DNA from: UBA668 sp031413415
GTDB taxonomy: Bacteria; Actinomycetota; Acidimicrobiia; Acidimicrobiales; Ilumatobacteraceae
Length of the DNA: 18,909 bases
Direction: 5' to 3'
Assembly: GCA_031413415.1 (NCBI GenBank)
Contig: JANOET010000290.1
Location: 1-18,909, forward strand
In this document: positions 6,656-14,037 of the stretch, one piece after another
How the letters are laid out: the number at the start of each line of letters is the position of its first letter
Position numbering within the stretch: position 1 is the first letter of the stretch
Position numbers and translations under genes: made by a program
Notes under the pieces: model-generated
Database searches by the model: none
What the model saw: the letters and a program-made list of their open reading frames with translations, nothing else
Told to the model about the DNA's origin: nothing

Positions 6656-8773
6656 TCAGCCGAGGCGGAACTCGAGGGATTCCACGATGGGTGTCGTCTG
6701 CTCGAGCACGCGCTCGAACTGGGTCTCCAGGGCGATGACCGCGATCGTGATGACCTTGGCCGACTCGCCGGGGTGGTCCATCAGGTACAGGCGAATCCGA
6801 AACGACTGTGCGTCGGTCGTCCACATCGAGTAGCAGAGGGCCCAGTTGGTGTCCCACTGCGAGCTCACGACCCCGTCGATCTGCAGCGCGTCGATTCCGG
6901 CAATGCGCACCGGCACGGTTCGGATGGTCTCGAAGCCGGGGTCGGCCATGATGCTCTGCGCGAGTGCCTCGGCGTCGCCGGCAGCTGGAGGGTTCGTGCA
7001 GCCCTCCTGGACGGGGAGCGGGTCGGCCGCGATCACCATGCGCTCTCTCCCGCCCGGGCATCCGGTCGTGCCGGTTTCGCTCCGGCCCGGCTGGCACTCG
7101 AACCTCAAGACGGTCGGGTCGTTGAACTCGCCGTACCACGGTGGATCGGCAGCCAAGGTCACCTCGCCGTCGAGGAGGCTGTAGGGAATGGCCACGGGCT
7201 GGCCGTTCTCCGTCGTCGGGACGTCGACAGAGGCGAATCCGTACACGAGTCGGAGCTGGCCGTCGTGGCGAACGACGTGGAAGTACTGCTCGACCACCGT
7301 CCCATCCGCGGCGACGAGTTGAACGACATACTCCATCGAACCGTTCGGCCACACAGGGCCCGTCAGTCGCCGGATCTCGGACCGCACGTACTGGGCCCCG
7401 CTGGTCGTGGCGTACAGGAGTTGCACCTCCCGGTCCTGTGCCCAGGACTGCTCCGGCTCGCGGAGCAGATACTGCTCGGCACCTTCGCCGTCCACCCGGG
7501 CTTGAAGGAATGCTTGCAGGAGGGCGGTGACGTCGGCGTCGGACGGCGGGATGACCTGCTCGACCTGGTACTCGCCGAAGTTCTGAGGCTCGAGGATTTC
7601 CCACAGGGTGATCGGATTGGCGCTGGTCTCCAGCAGCTTCCACCCTTGCAGCACCCAGATCCCCGAGGGTCCGCGACGATCAGGCTGGTTGACAGCGAAA
7701 CTCACCGTCTCGTACGTGAGCTGGTCGATCGTCGGAGCACACCCTCGGATGGACGACGGTGCATCTTCGAACAGGGGACTCAGCGGGTTCGTCTGGCCGG
7801 GCGCACAACGGATGAACACGATGCCTCCGTAGCTTCCTTCTCCATCTCCGCCGGTGAATCCCGCCGAGATGGATTCGCCGGAAACGAACTCCGCCCAGCC
7901 GAGTTCCTCGCGGATGAACCGGGGGAAGATCTCCGCGGCCCACGGCTTCGGCTCGGTGGCGAGGACCTCGTCGAGCTGCCAGGTGTAGTCGGGGTCCCCG
8001 GCGTCGGCGAGTTCCTGGGCAGCGCGCACCTCAGCGAGCGTCGACTGGGGCCACATCCCACCCGAGGTCGCGGTTGTCGATCCGGGGACCGTCACCCCGG
8101 ATGGTTCGGTCGGTCCGTCGGTCGAACCGGCCCGCCGCCACACGATCCCGAAGGGGTCGATGAACTCGTCGGCCGCAGCGTCGAGTTCGAACGTGAAGTC
8201 GGCAAGTTCCAACTGGGGCGGGGGCCCGAGACGGGGAATGGTCCCGTCGTCACAGGTCAGCTCGGGCTGGGCGAAGACCAGTCTTTCGGCGGTCTCGAGC
8301 TGCCCGGTGCCGATCATCGTGGCCGGGGCACCCGAGCACGTGGAAGCAAAGGCGTCCCGGTAGAGGAACTCATAGTCGTCCCCGCTGGAGCGAACGATCT
8401 CGATCGTCTGCGAAGAGCCGTCGGTGTCGGTCGACACCCACACACCCACGAACGGTGCTGCTGGCGGGGGGATCGTGGGTGCGACGGTCGCTGTCGGCGG
8501 AGGAGAATCGGGTGGGTTGTCGGTGGTGTCCGGGTCGCGGTTGGACAGTACGACAACGGATCCGGTGATCACGACGAGCGCTGCCGCGGCTGCGACCGCG
8601 ATCCGGAGGGGACGCTTCGAACGGACGGGTTCGGGAGCGAGCAGGAGTGTGACCTCCGATGCCCGCTCGCTGCCGAGTCGCGCCGCGATCGACTCCCAGG
8701 CCGACGCCGAAGGGTGTGCGGCCGCAGCGATCTCGCGCAGGTCGCGCTCGAGACGGTCCGTGAGTTGACTCAT
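6656..8773 (-). CDS. Membrane-anchored probable anti-sigma factor with large extracytoplasmic domain
   Basis: A 705-residue single-pass protein. The cytoplasmic N-terminus (1-55; LERDLREIAAAAHPSASAWE) is short and helical. One membrane helix follows at about 57-77, then a Pro/Thr-rich linker (81-106). The first ectodomain, about 107-215, starts PFVGVWVSTDTDGSS and ends PFGIVWRRAG with Cys146 and Cys174. The remaining ~480 residues have several more cysteines and no domain I recognise. Its ATG overlaps the stop of the ECF sigma gene by 4 bp, so the two are co-translated; that position and topology (sigma-binding tail inside, sensor outside) are the basis for the anti-sigma call. No zinc-binding HxxxCxxC anti-sigma motif is visible, so the interaction would be non-classical. 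Confidence 0.75.
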   Translation of the reverse strand: MSQLTDRLERDLREIAAAAHPSASAWESIAARLGSERASEVTLLLAPEPVRSKRPLRIAVAAAAALVVITGSVVVLSNRDPDTTDNPPDSPPPTATVAPTIPPPAAPFVGVWVSTDTDGSSQTIEIVRSSGDDYEFLYRDAFASTCSGAPATMIGTGQLETAERLVFAQPELTCDDGTIPRLGPPPQLELADFTFELDAAADEFIDPFGIVWRRAGSTDGPTEPSGVTVPGSTTATSGGMWPQSTLAEVRAAQELADAGDPDYTWQLDEVLATEPKPWAAEIFPRFIREELGWAEFVSGESISAGFTGGDGEGSYGGIVFIRCAPGQTNPLSPLFEDAPSSIRGCAPTIDQLTYETVSFAVNQPDRRGPSGIWVLQGWKLLETSANPITLWEILEPQNFGEYQVEQVIPPSDADVTALLQAFLQARVDGEGAEQYLLREPEQSWAQDREVQLLYATTSGAQYVRSEIRRLTGPVWPNGSMEYVVQLVAADGTVVEQYFHVVRHDGQLRLVYGFASVDVPTTENGQPVAIPYSLLDGEVTLAADPPWYGEFNDPTVLRFECQPGRSETGTTGCPGGRERMVIAADPLPVQEGCTNPPAAGDAEALAQSIMADPGFETIRTVPVRIAGIDALQIDGVVSSQWDTNWALCYSMWTTDAQSFRIRLYLMDHPGESAKVITIAVIALETQFERVLEQTTPIVESLEFRLG

Positions 8774-9249
8774 TCCGCGAGCTCCTTCTTGAGTGTGGCC
8801 AGTCCGCGTCGCAGATGCGAGCGCACCGTCGCCGCTGGCATCTCGAGCATCACTGCGATGTCCGAGGCCGTGTAGCCCCCGTAGTAGCGCAGCACGACGA
8901 CCATCCGATGATCATCGGACAAGCGGGTGAGCACGTCCCACAACTCGCTCGCCGCTGCCGACACACACGGCTCCTCCAGCGGATACGAGGGCCGCATCTT
9001 GCGGCGCTGCAACGCCGACCGGCACCGACTCACCACCGTGCATCGCAGGTAGGCGCCAGGCTTTCGAATCTCGTTCCAACGCCGGTAGACCTCGATCAAG
9101 CTGTCCTGCACGATCTCCTCGGCCTCGGCGTTGTTGCCCAGCAGTGCATACGCGAGGCGCACCATGCCGGCGTACTCGACCCGGTACAGCGCATCGAGCT
9201 GCGCGACAGGGTCATCCGTCGCCGGATCCTGTGCGCCCTTCTTGCCCAT
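8770..9249 (-). CDS. ECF RNA polymerase sigma factor (SigE family)
   Basis: A 159-residue group 4 sigma factor. Region 2 covers about 18-84 (LYRVEYAGMVRLAYALLGNNAE, then EEIVQDSLIEVYRRW, the core-binding and -10 recognition part). Region 4 covers about 103-156 with LSDDHRMVVVLRYYGGYTASDIAVML and the recognition helix PAATVRSHLRRGLATLKKEL, which reads the -35 element. Start chosen at ATG 9249; in-frame codons at 9264, 9261 and 9258 exist, but 9264 lies within the conserved promoter block, and GAGG sits just upstream of 9249. Cotranslated with the membrane protein that overlaps its stop. It probably activates its own operon and the beta-propeller gene upstream, since both carry the same promoter block. 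Confidence 0.93.
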   Translation of the reverse strand: MGKKGAQDPATDDPVAQLDALYRVEYAGMVRLAYALLGNNAEAEEIVQDSLIEVYRRWNEIRKPGAYLRCTVVSRCRSALQRRKMRPSYPLEEPCVSAAASELWDVLTRLSDDHRMVVVLRYYGGYTASDIAVMLEMPAATVRSHLRRGLATLKKELAE

Positions 9250-9263
9250 TGTCCTCATCATCA

Positions 9264-9298
9264 CCTACGGCGAACGACAGCTCGAGAGTGTTGCACCC
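9264..9298 (-). promoter_or_regulatory. Probable ECF-sigma promoter of the sigma/anti-sigma operon
   Basis: Reading the reverse strand, GGGTGCAACAC is followed by a variable middle and then GTTCGCCGTAGG just before the sigma gene. The same ends, at exactly the same spacing (35 bp in total), occur upstream of the beta-propeller gene at 10760-10794. GCAAC resembles ECF -35 elements; the -10 element lies within the second conserved half. Its place before the sigma gene suggests autoregulation. Confidence 0.65.
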
Positions 9299-9330
9299 CG
9301 CGGCCAGAAGTTCGCCTCGCTCGCGACACA

Positions 9331-9359
9331 GGGCCCGGAAACATCTCGTTTCCGGGCCC
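9331..9359 (-). terminator. Strong hairpin terminator after the beta-propeller gene
   Basis: GGGCCCGGAAAC (9331-9342) and GTTTCCGGGCCC (9348-9359) form a perfect 12-bp stem with the 5-nt loop ATCTC. It lies 38 bp after the propeller gene stop and upstream of the sigma operon promoter, so it insulates two genes on the same strand. There is no T-run after the stem, as is common in actinomycetes. Confidence 0.75.
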
Positions 9360-9396
9360 CATGCGTTTCGTACCGTTCGCGATGCGCCGGCTGGCG

Positions 9397-10719
9397 CTAT
9401 GCGCGGCTCCACACGACGCTGCCGTCGAACAACGTGTCGTCGGAGGGGTCGGTGTTGCCGCCGTCGTCGAGCACCAGCGAGAAGGGTTCACCGACCAGGA
9501 ACTGCAACACGACCGAACCGCAGCGTGCGTTCCTGAAGGTTGCGTCCAACGTCGAGCCGTCGACGCGTCCGGTGAGGCGCGACGTGAACTCGGTGACCGG
9601 CGATCCCACGTTGACGCAGACCGAACCGAATTCGTCGGTGAACTCGATCCGCGGGTTGGACCCGCCGGTGATGAGCAGATGGACAGTGCTGCCATCGCCG
9701 TCCGGCGGTGCAGGGTCCTGGCCGATCCAGGTTCCCGTGAACGGGGTGGCCGGACCCTTGTCTCGCGTCGACACGTAGATGTCCGACAGGCCCGTGCCGC
9801 CTTCGCCAGTGGTCGCCGGACCGGCTCGTCCGAACAGCAGCTGTTCGGCATCCGACGACAGGAACGGCCGTGACTCGCCCAGCCTGGTGTTGATGGCCCG
9901 CCCGAGGTTGACGGGCGTCGACCAGGGGTCGTCGACGCTCGCCCGTGTCGCCGACCAGATGTCCTGACCCCCTTGGCCGCCCGCGCGGTTCGACGAGAAG
10001 ACGAGCTCGCGCCCGTCTTTGCGCACGTTCGGCTGGATGTCGTTGGCGGTCGTGTTGTTCAGCTCGACGATCGGGCGGGCGGATGCGAAGCCGTCGCCAT
10101 TCTGTCGACTGACGAACAGCTCACCAGGCACTGTCGCCGAGTTGCGTGAGAAGTACAGCTGACCCTGCACGTATGACGGGCCCTGCTCGTCGAGCGCGCT
10201 GTTCGGGCCGGCCGGCTCGCAGGCGAGGTGTTGGGGATCGGTCCAGCCTTTGGACGGGTTGCGACGTGACATGTAGATGTCGCCCGCGCCACAGGTGACC
10301 CCTGCCACCGTCCTGCGGCTGACGAACACCAGCCCGTCGCCCTCGATCGGCGTGGGACAGAAGTCGTCGGCGCTCGAGTTGATCGGTGCGGGCAGGTTCT
10401 GCGGTTCCCCCCAGGGGTCGCCCCTGTGTTGCCTCGACGCCATCCAGATGTCGAGGAGTCCGTGTCCGCCCGGCCGGTTGGAGGCCATGAACAGGCGCAG
10501 GCCGTCGGGCGACTGTGCCGGGCAACCGTCCACGTAGGCGGTGTTGATGTTCGGATGGTTGCCGGCGACCTCGTCGATCTTCTCGGCAGGCACCCACCCT
10601 CCGTGGACGGGTCCGGCGACGGCGAGTCCGGTCGGTATCAGCACGAACGCAAGGGAGCCGGCGATGATGCGCGCTGCGGCTCGCCGACGGCGTCCCGTGA
10701 GGTGGTGGTCGTGGTGCAT
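9397..10719 (-). CDS. Secreted PD40/TolB-like beta-propeller protein with C-terminal GxW domain
   Basis: A 440-residue exported protein. The signal peptide has an RRRR n-region, a hydrophobic core IIAGSLAFVLIPTGLAVA (18-35) and a likely cut after AVA. Residues 65-325 hold five PD40-type blades, each with a pattern such as SPDGLRLFMASNRPGG...DIWMASR (69-96) or GRELVFSSNRAGGQGGQDIW (236-255). A C-terminal domain (about 326-440; PFTGTWIGQ to GSVVWSRA, Cys368 and Cys400) resembles the first ectodomain of the membrane protein encoded with the sigma factor. The start at ATG 10719 has GGAAG 7 nt upstream and a 40-nt leader after a promoter block like that of the sigma gene. Propellers of this kind bind partners or glycans; no enzymatic motif is seen. 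Confidence 0.85.
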   Translation of the reverse strand: MHHDHHLTGRRRRAAARIIAGSLAFVLIPTGLAVAGPVHGGWVPAEKIDEVAGNHPNINTAYVDGCPAQSPDGLRLFMASNRPGGHGLLDIWMASRQHRGDPWGEPQNLPAPINSSADDFCPTPIEGDGLVFVSRRTVAGVTCGAGDIYMSRRNPSKGWTDPQHLACEPAGPNSALDEQGPSYVQGQLYFSRNSATVPGELFVSRQNGDGFASARPIVELNNTTANDIQPNVRKDGRELVFSSNRAGGQGGQDIWSATRASVDDPWSTPVNLGRAINTRLGESRPFLSSDAEQLLFGRAGPATTGEGGTGLSDIYVSTRDKGPATPFTGTWIGQDPAPPDGDGSTVHLLITGGSNPRIEFTDEFGSVCVNVGSPVTEFTSRLTGRVDGSTLDATFRNARCGSVVLQFLVGEPFSLVLDDGGNTDPSDDTLFDGSVVWSRA

Positions 10720-10759
10720 GGCATTGCTTCCTTTCGTTGGCATGGAACAGCCCATATCG

Positions 10760-10794
10760 CCTACGGCGAACCACAACCCGAATGTGTTGCACCC
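10760..10794 (-). promoter_or_regulatory. Probable ECF-sigma promoter of the beta-propeller gene
   Basis: The reverse strand reads GGGTGCAACAC, a variable middle, and GGTTCGCCGTAGG, matching the block at 9264-9298 base for base at both ends and in spacing. It ends about 40 nt before the ATG at 10719, leaving room for a normal leader with a ribosome site. The shared block makes this gene the best candidate target of the neighbouring sigma factor. Confidence 0.65.
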
Positions 10795-10916
10795 AGCAGC
10801 GAGAAACTTCGTCTGAAAAGTTTTCGCACTAAATCAATCCGAAGTGGCGAGGGCTCCGAACACCACGCACGCTGATCGGCGCCCCTGTCGATCACCACGA
10901 TCAAGGGAGTGCCCAC

Positions 10917-11540
10917 ATGAAGAAGACCCTCGCAGCGATGGCCGCCGTGCTCGCAGTCGGCGCGTTCGCAGTCGTTCCCACGGCAAACGCCGCATCCGAT
11001 CAGACGATCGCCGAAATCGCGTCGAGCGATCCTCAGTTCTCGACGCTCGTCGCCGCACTGACGGCCGCAGATCTGGTCGGCCCGTTCGACTCGTGCGACG
11101 ACCCCAAGACCACGGTGCTCGCCCCGACCAATGACGCCTTCGCTGCGGCCCTGACGGCCCTCGACATGACGGCCGAGCAGCTGCTGGCCGACACTGCGCT
11201 GTTGACCGAGGTGCTCACGTACCACGTGATCTCCGGCGAGGTTCCCGCTGCGACCGTCGTCACGCTGACCGAGGCGACCACCCTGAACGGCGCCAAGATC
11301 GCCATCAAGGTCGAGGGCGACTCGGTGATCCTCAATGACACCGTCAAGGTGACGACCACCGACATCCAGGCCTGCAACGGCATCATCCACGTGATCGACG
11401 GCGTGCTCCTGCCGCCGGCACCGGTCGAGATGCCGGCCACTGGTTCGAGCAGCACCAACATGGCGCTGATCGCTGCCGGTCTGCTGGCGCTCGGCGCTGG
11501 CGGGGCCATCATCGGTCGCCGTCGCATCCAGGCTGTCTGA
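10917..11540 (+). CDS. Secreted fasciclin (FAS1) domain protein with LPxTG-like sorting signal
   Basis: A 207-residue surface protein. A signal peptide (1-26, MKKTLAAMAAVLAVGAFAV to ANA) precedes one FAS1 domain (about 27-166). The conserved H1 box is TTVLAPTNDAFAA (65-77), the YHVISGEV motif is at 102-109, and the H2 box GIIHVIDGVLLPP ends the domain. Cys60 and Cys153 could form a disulfide. The C-terminus carries MPATG (172-176), a hydrophobic helix, and RRR, the layout of a sortase substrate; the first residue is M rather than L. FAS1 proteins mediate adhesion. The ATG has GGGAG 8 nt upstream. The 197-bp gap before it also holds the divergent propeller promoter and a GAAAAGTTTTC palindrome (10815-10825). 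A strong hairpin follows the gene. Confidence 0.92.
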   Translation: MKKTLAAMAAVLAVGAFAVVPTANAASDQTIAEIASSDPQFSTLVAALTAADLVGPFDSCDDPKTTVLAPTNDAFAAALTALDMTAEQLLADTALLTEVLTYHVISGEVPAATVVTLTEATTLNGAKIAIKVEGDSVILNDTVKVTTTDIQACNGIIHVIDGVLLPPAPVEMPATGSSSTNMALIAAGLLALGAGGAIIGRRRIQAV

Positions 11541-11564
11541 TTCCGCGCTGATTCCGCACGATCG

Positions 11565-11603
11565 CCGCACTTCCACCCTGAAACATCAGGGTGCGGAGTG
11601 CGG
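11565..11603 (+). terminator. Long hairpin terminator after the FAS1 gene
   Basis: CCGCACTTCCACCCTG (11565-11580) pairs with 11587-11603 over 16 bp with one bulged base (C at 11594) and one G-U pair; the loop is AAACAT. It begins 24 bp after the FAS1 stop. No T-run follows. The remaining bases to 11748 hold a weak promoter candidate and the ribosome site of the next gene. Confidence 0.7.
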
Positions 11604-11748
11604 CATCGTCGCGTCTCCCCCGAGGCGCTCCGACGAGCCCGTGCTGCCAAGAATTCACCGAGGCGACACCAGGGGGCAGCCGGGCGTTGGTCGTCGCTCC
11701 AACAGACGTTCCTACGGTGCGGTGCATCCATCGACCGGAGGAATGCAC

Positions 11749-14037
11749 ATGCATCACACTCATCGTCGCAAGTGGCGGATCGGCGTGGCCTCGACTGTTG
11801 CTCTCGCATCGCTCGTTGGCGCCGGCGTCACCCCCTCGGCAGCCGCCACACTCGAAAGCCACGGCCCCGACCACGGACGCGACGAGGAGGCCTTCGCCCA
11901 CGTGGGCACCTTCGACGTGCGCGACAACGGCACCACGGTGGCCGAGATCGTCAACGCCACGAAGGACGGCCGCACTCTCGTCTACACCGACTCGGCCACT
12001 GGCAAGGTCGGCTTCGTCGACATTCGCAACCCGGAGCGTCCGCTCGCGGCGGGCACCGTCACCCTCGGCGGCGAACCCACCAGCGTCGGCATCACCGACA
12101 AGTACGCGCTCGTCTCGGTCGACACCAGCGGCGGCAACTTCCTCGTTCCCACCGGCACGCTGTTCGTGATCGACCTCGTCACCCGAGCCGTCGTGCGCAC
12201 CGTCGCCCTCGGCGGGCAGCCCGACGCCGTCGACGTCTCGCCCGACGGCCGCTACGCCACCGTCGTCATCGAGAACCAGCGCAACGAAGACATCAACGGC
12301 GCACTCATCCCGCAGCTGCCCGCCGGCACCGTCGTCGTGCTCGACATCACGGGCAAGCCGGCCACCTGGACCAGCAAGCTCGTCGACCTCACCAACCTCC
12401 CGGGCATGTACGCACCGACCGACCCGGAGCCCGAGTACATCGACATCAACCATCGCAACCAGGCCGTCGTCTCCCTGCAGGAGAACAACCATCTCGCGAT
12501 CATCGACCTTCGTACCGCCAAGGTCACCACCAGCTTCACCGCCGGCACGGTCGATCTCGTGAACGTCGACGCCGTCGAGGAGCGGCTCGGGCCGCAGCGC
12601 AAGGGTCGCATCATCCTCGACGACTCGGTGCTCGCTCGTCGACGTGAACCCGACACCGTCGCCTGGATCGACAACAAGACCTTCGTCACCGCCAACGAGG
12701 GTGACTACACCGACGAGCAGCGGGCGGAAGGCGGCAGCCGCGGCTTCACCGTGTTCGACACCGCTGGCGCGGTCGTGTTCGAGGCCGGTGCGTCGTTCGA
12801 GTACGAGGCCATCCGCGCCGGGCACTTCAACGAGACCCGTGCCGCCAACAAGGGCGCCGAGCCCGAGGCGCTCACCGTCGAGAAGTTCGACGACCAGAAC
12901 CTGCTGTTCGTCGGTGGCGAGCGCAGCAACGTGGTCGGCGTGTACGACGTCAGCAAGGGCGAGCCGAAGTTCCTCCAGCTGCTGCCCACCGGCATCGGCC
13001 CCGAGGGCATGAAGGCGATCCCCGGGCGCGACCTCCTGGTCGTTGCCGCCGAGACCGCCGCCGGCATCTTCCCGTCGATGATCACCATCTACGAACGTGA
13101 CGACGACGCTGCACCCTCGATGACGCTGGTGAGCGCCAACGATGCCAACGGACTGCCGCTGCCCTGGAACGCGATGAGCGGCCTCACCGCCGACCTCACC
13201 GATCCGAACACCCTGTACGGAGTGAGCGATTCGGTCCTCGCCGAGGCCGGCATCCACACCATCGACGTGTCGTCGGTGCCAGCGGTGATCACTCGCCGCG
13301 TGCTCGTCGCCAACGCCGCCGGAGTCGTGCGCAACGACCTCGACCTGGAAGGCATCGCCGCCGCACCCGAGGGCGGCTTCTGGCTCGCCTCCGAAGGTCG
13401 CGTCACTGTCGGCAGCTCGAGGCCGAACCTGATCGTGAAGGTCGACGCGAACGGCGTCGTCCGGAACGAAGTGGCGCTGCCCGCCGCACTCGTGGCCGGC
13501 GCTGGCAACAACGGCCTCGAAGGCCTCGCCGTCACCGGCGTCGGCACGACGCGGTACGTGTACGTCGCGATCCAGCGCCCGTGGGCCGGCGATCCCGCCG
13601 AGACGGTGAAGATCGGTCGTTACGAAGTCGCCACCGACACGTGGACCTTCGTGCAGTACGCGCTCGATGCCGTGGCACTCCCCGCTGGAGCCGTGATCGG
13701 CCTGTCGGAGATCACCCCACTGCCGAACGGCACGTTCGCGATCATCGAGCGTGACGGCCTCGCCGGTGCGCAAGCCGTGCAGAAGAAGATCTACGGCGTC
13801 GATCTGGCGTCCGCCGACTTCCAGCCGTTCGGCTCGCCGCTCAACACGGTGCCGAAGACATTGCTCGCCGACGTGCTCGACGAGCTCGAGTCCAACACCA
13901 TCTACATCCCCGACAAGCTCGAGGGCCTGGCCGTCGCAGCCGACGGTGAGGTGTACATGGTGACCGACAACGACGGCCTCGACGCGGCGCTCGGCCAGAC
14001 GCTGTTCCTCGGGCTCGGACCGGTCGGCGCGCTATAG
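11749..14037 (+). CDS. Secreted esterase-like-activity-of-phytase family protein
   Basis: A 762-residue exported protein. The signal peptide has RRKWR, the core GVASTVALASLVGAGV, and a cut near SAAA (about 33). Residues about 45-440 look like a beta-propeller (repeats with DSATGKVGFVDI, GTLFVIDLVTR, VSPDGRYATVVI, NNHLAIIDLRT). Residues about 465-755 match the esterase-like-phytase propeller: SGLTADLTDPNTLYGVSD, LEGIAAAPEGGFWLASEG, NGLEGLAVTG and KLEGLAVAADGEVYMVTDND. Such proteins are periplasmic or extracellular and are thought to act on phosphoesters, but activity is poorly proven. The start at ATG 11749 has GGAGG 7 nt upstream; another in-frame ATG at 11743 is too close to that site. Its TAG overlaps the TAG of the convergent gene. 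Confidence 0.88.
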   Translation: MHHTHRRKWRIGVASTVALASLVGAGVTPSAAATLESHGPDHGRDEEAFAHVGTFDVRDNGTTVAEIVNATKDGRTLVYTDSATGKVGFVDIRNPERPLAAGTVTLGGEPTSVGITDKYALVSVDTSGGNFLVPTGTLFVIDLVTRAVVRTVALGGQPDAVDVSPDGRYATVVIENQRNEDINGALIPQLPAGTVVVLDITGKPATWTSKLVDLTNLPGMYAPTDPEPEYIDINHRNQAVVSLQENNHLAIIDLRTAKVTTSFTAGTVDLVNVDAVEERLGPQRKGRIILDDSVLARRREPDTVAWIDNKTFVTANEGDYTDEQRAEGGSRGFTVFDTAGAVVFEAGASFEYEAIRAGHFNETRAANKGAEPEALTVEKFDDQNLLFVGGERSNVVGVYDVSKGEPKFLQLLPTGIGPEGMKAIPGRDLLVVAAETAAGIFPSMITIYERDDDAAPSMTLVSANDANGLPLPWNAMSGLTADLTDPNTLYGVSDSVLAEAGIHTIDVSSVPAVITRRVLVANAAGVVRNDLDLEGIAAAPEGGFWLASEGRVTVGSSRPNLIVKVDANGVVRNEVALPAALVAGAGNNGLEGLAVTGVGTTRYVYVAIQRPWAGDPAETVKIGRYEVATDTWTFVQYALDAVALPAGAVIGLSEITPLPNGTFAIIERDGLAGAQAVQKKIYGVDLASADFQPFGSPLNTVPKTLLADVLDELESNTIYIPDKLEGLAVAADGEVYMVTDNDGLDAALGQTLFLGLGPVGAL

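Noticed and set aside
6575..8875. Plus-strand open frame of 766 codons
   Set aside because: Antisense to the membrane-anchored protein, which has a clear signal anchor and overlaps the sigma gene.
10815..10825. GAAAAGTTTTC palindrome upstream of the FAS1 gene as an operator
   Set aside because: Short and A/T simple; could equally be part of a promoter, so it is only mentioned with the gene.
11509..13773. Minus-strand open frame of 754 codons
   Set aside because: Antisense shadow of the phytase-like gene, with Asp/Gly/Val-rich composition and no domain.
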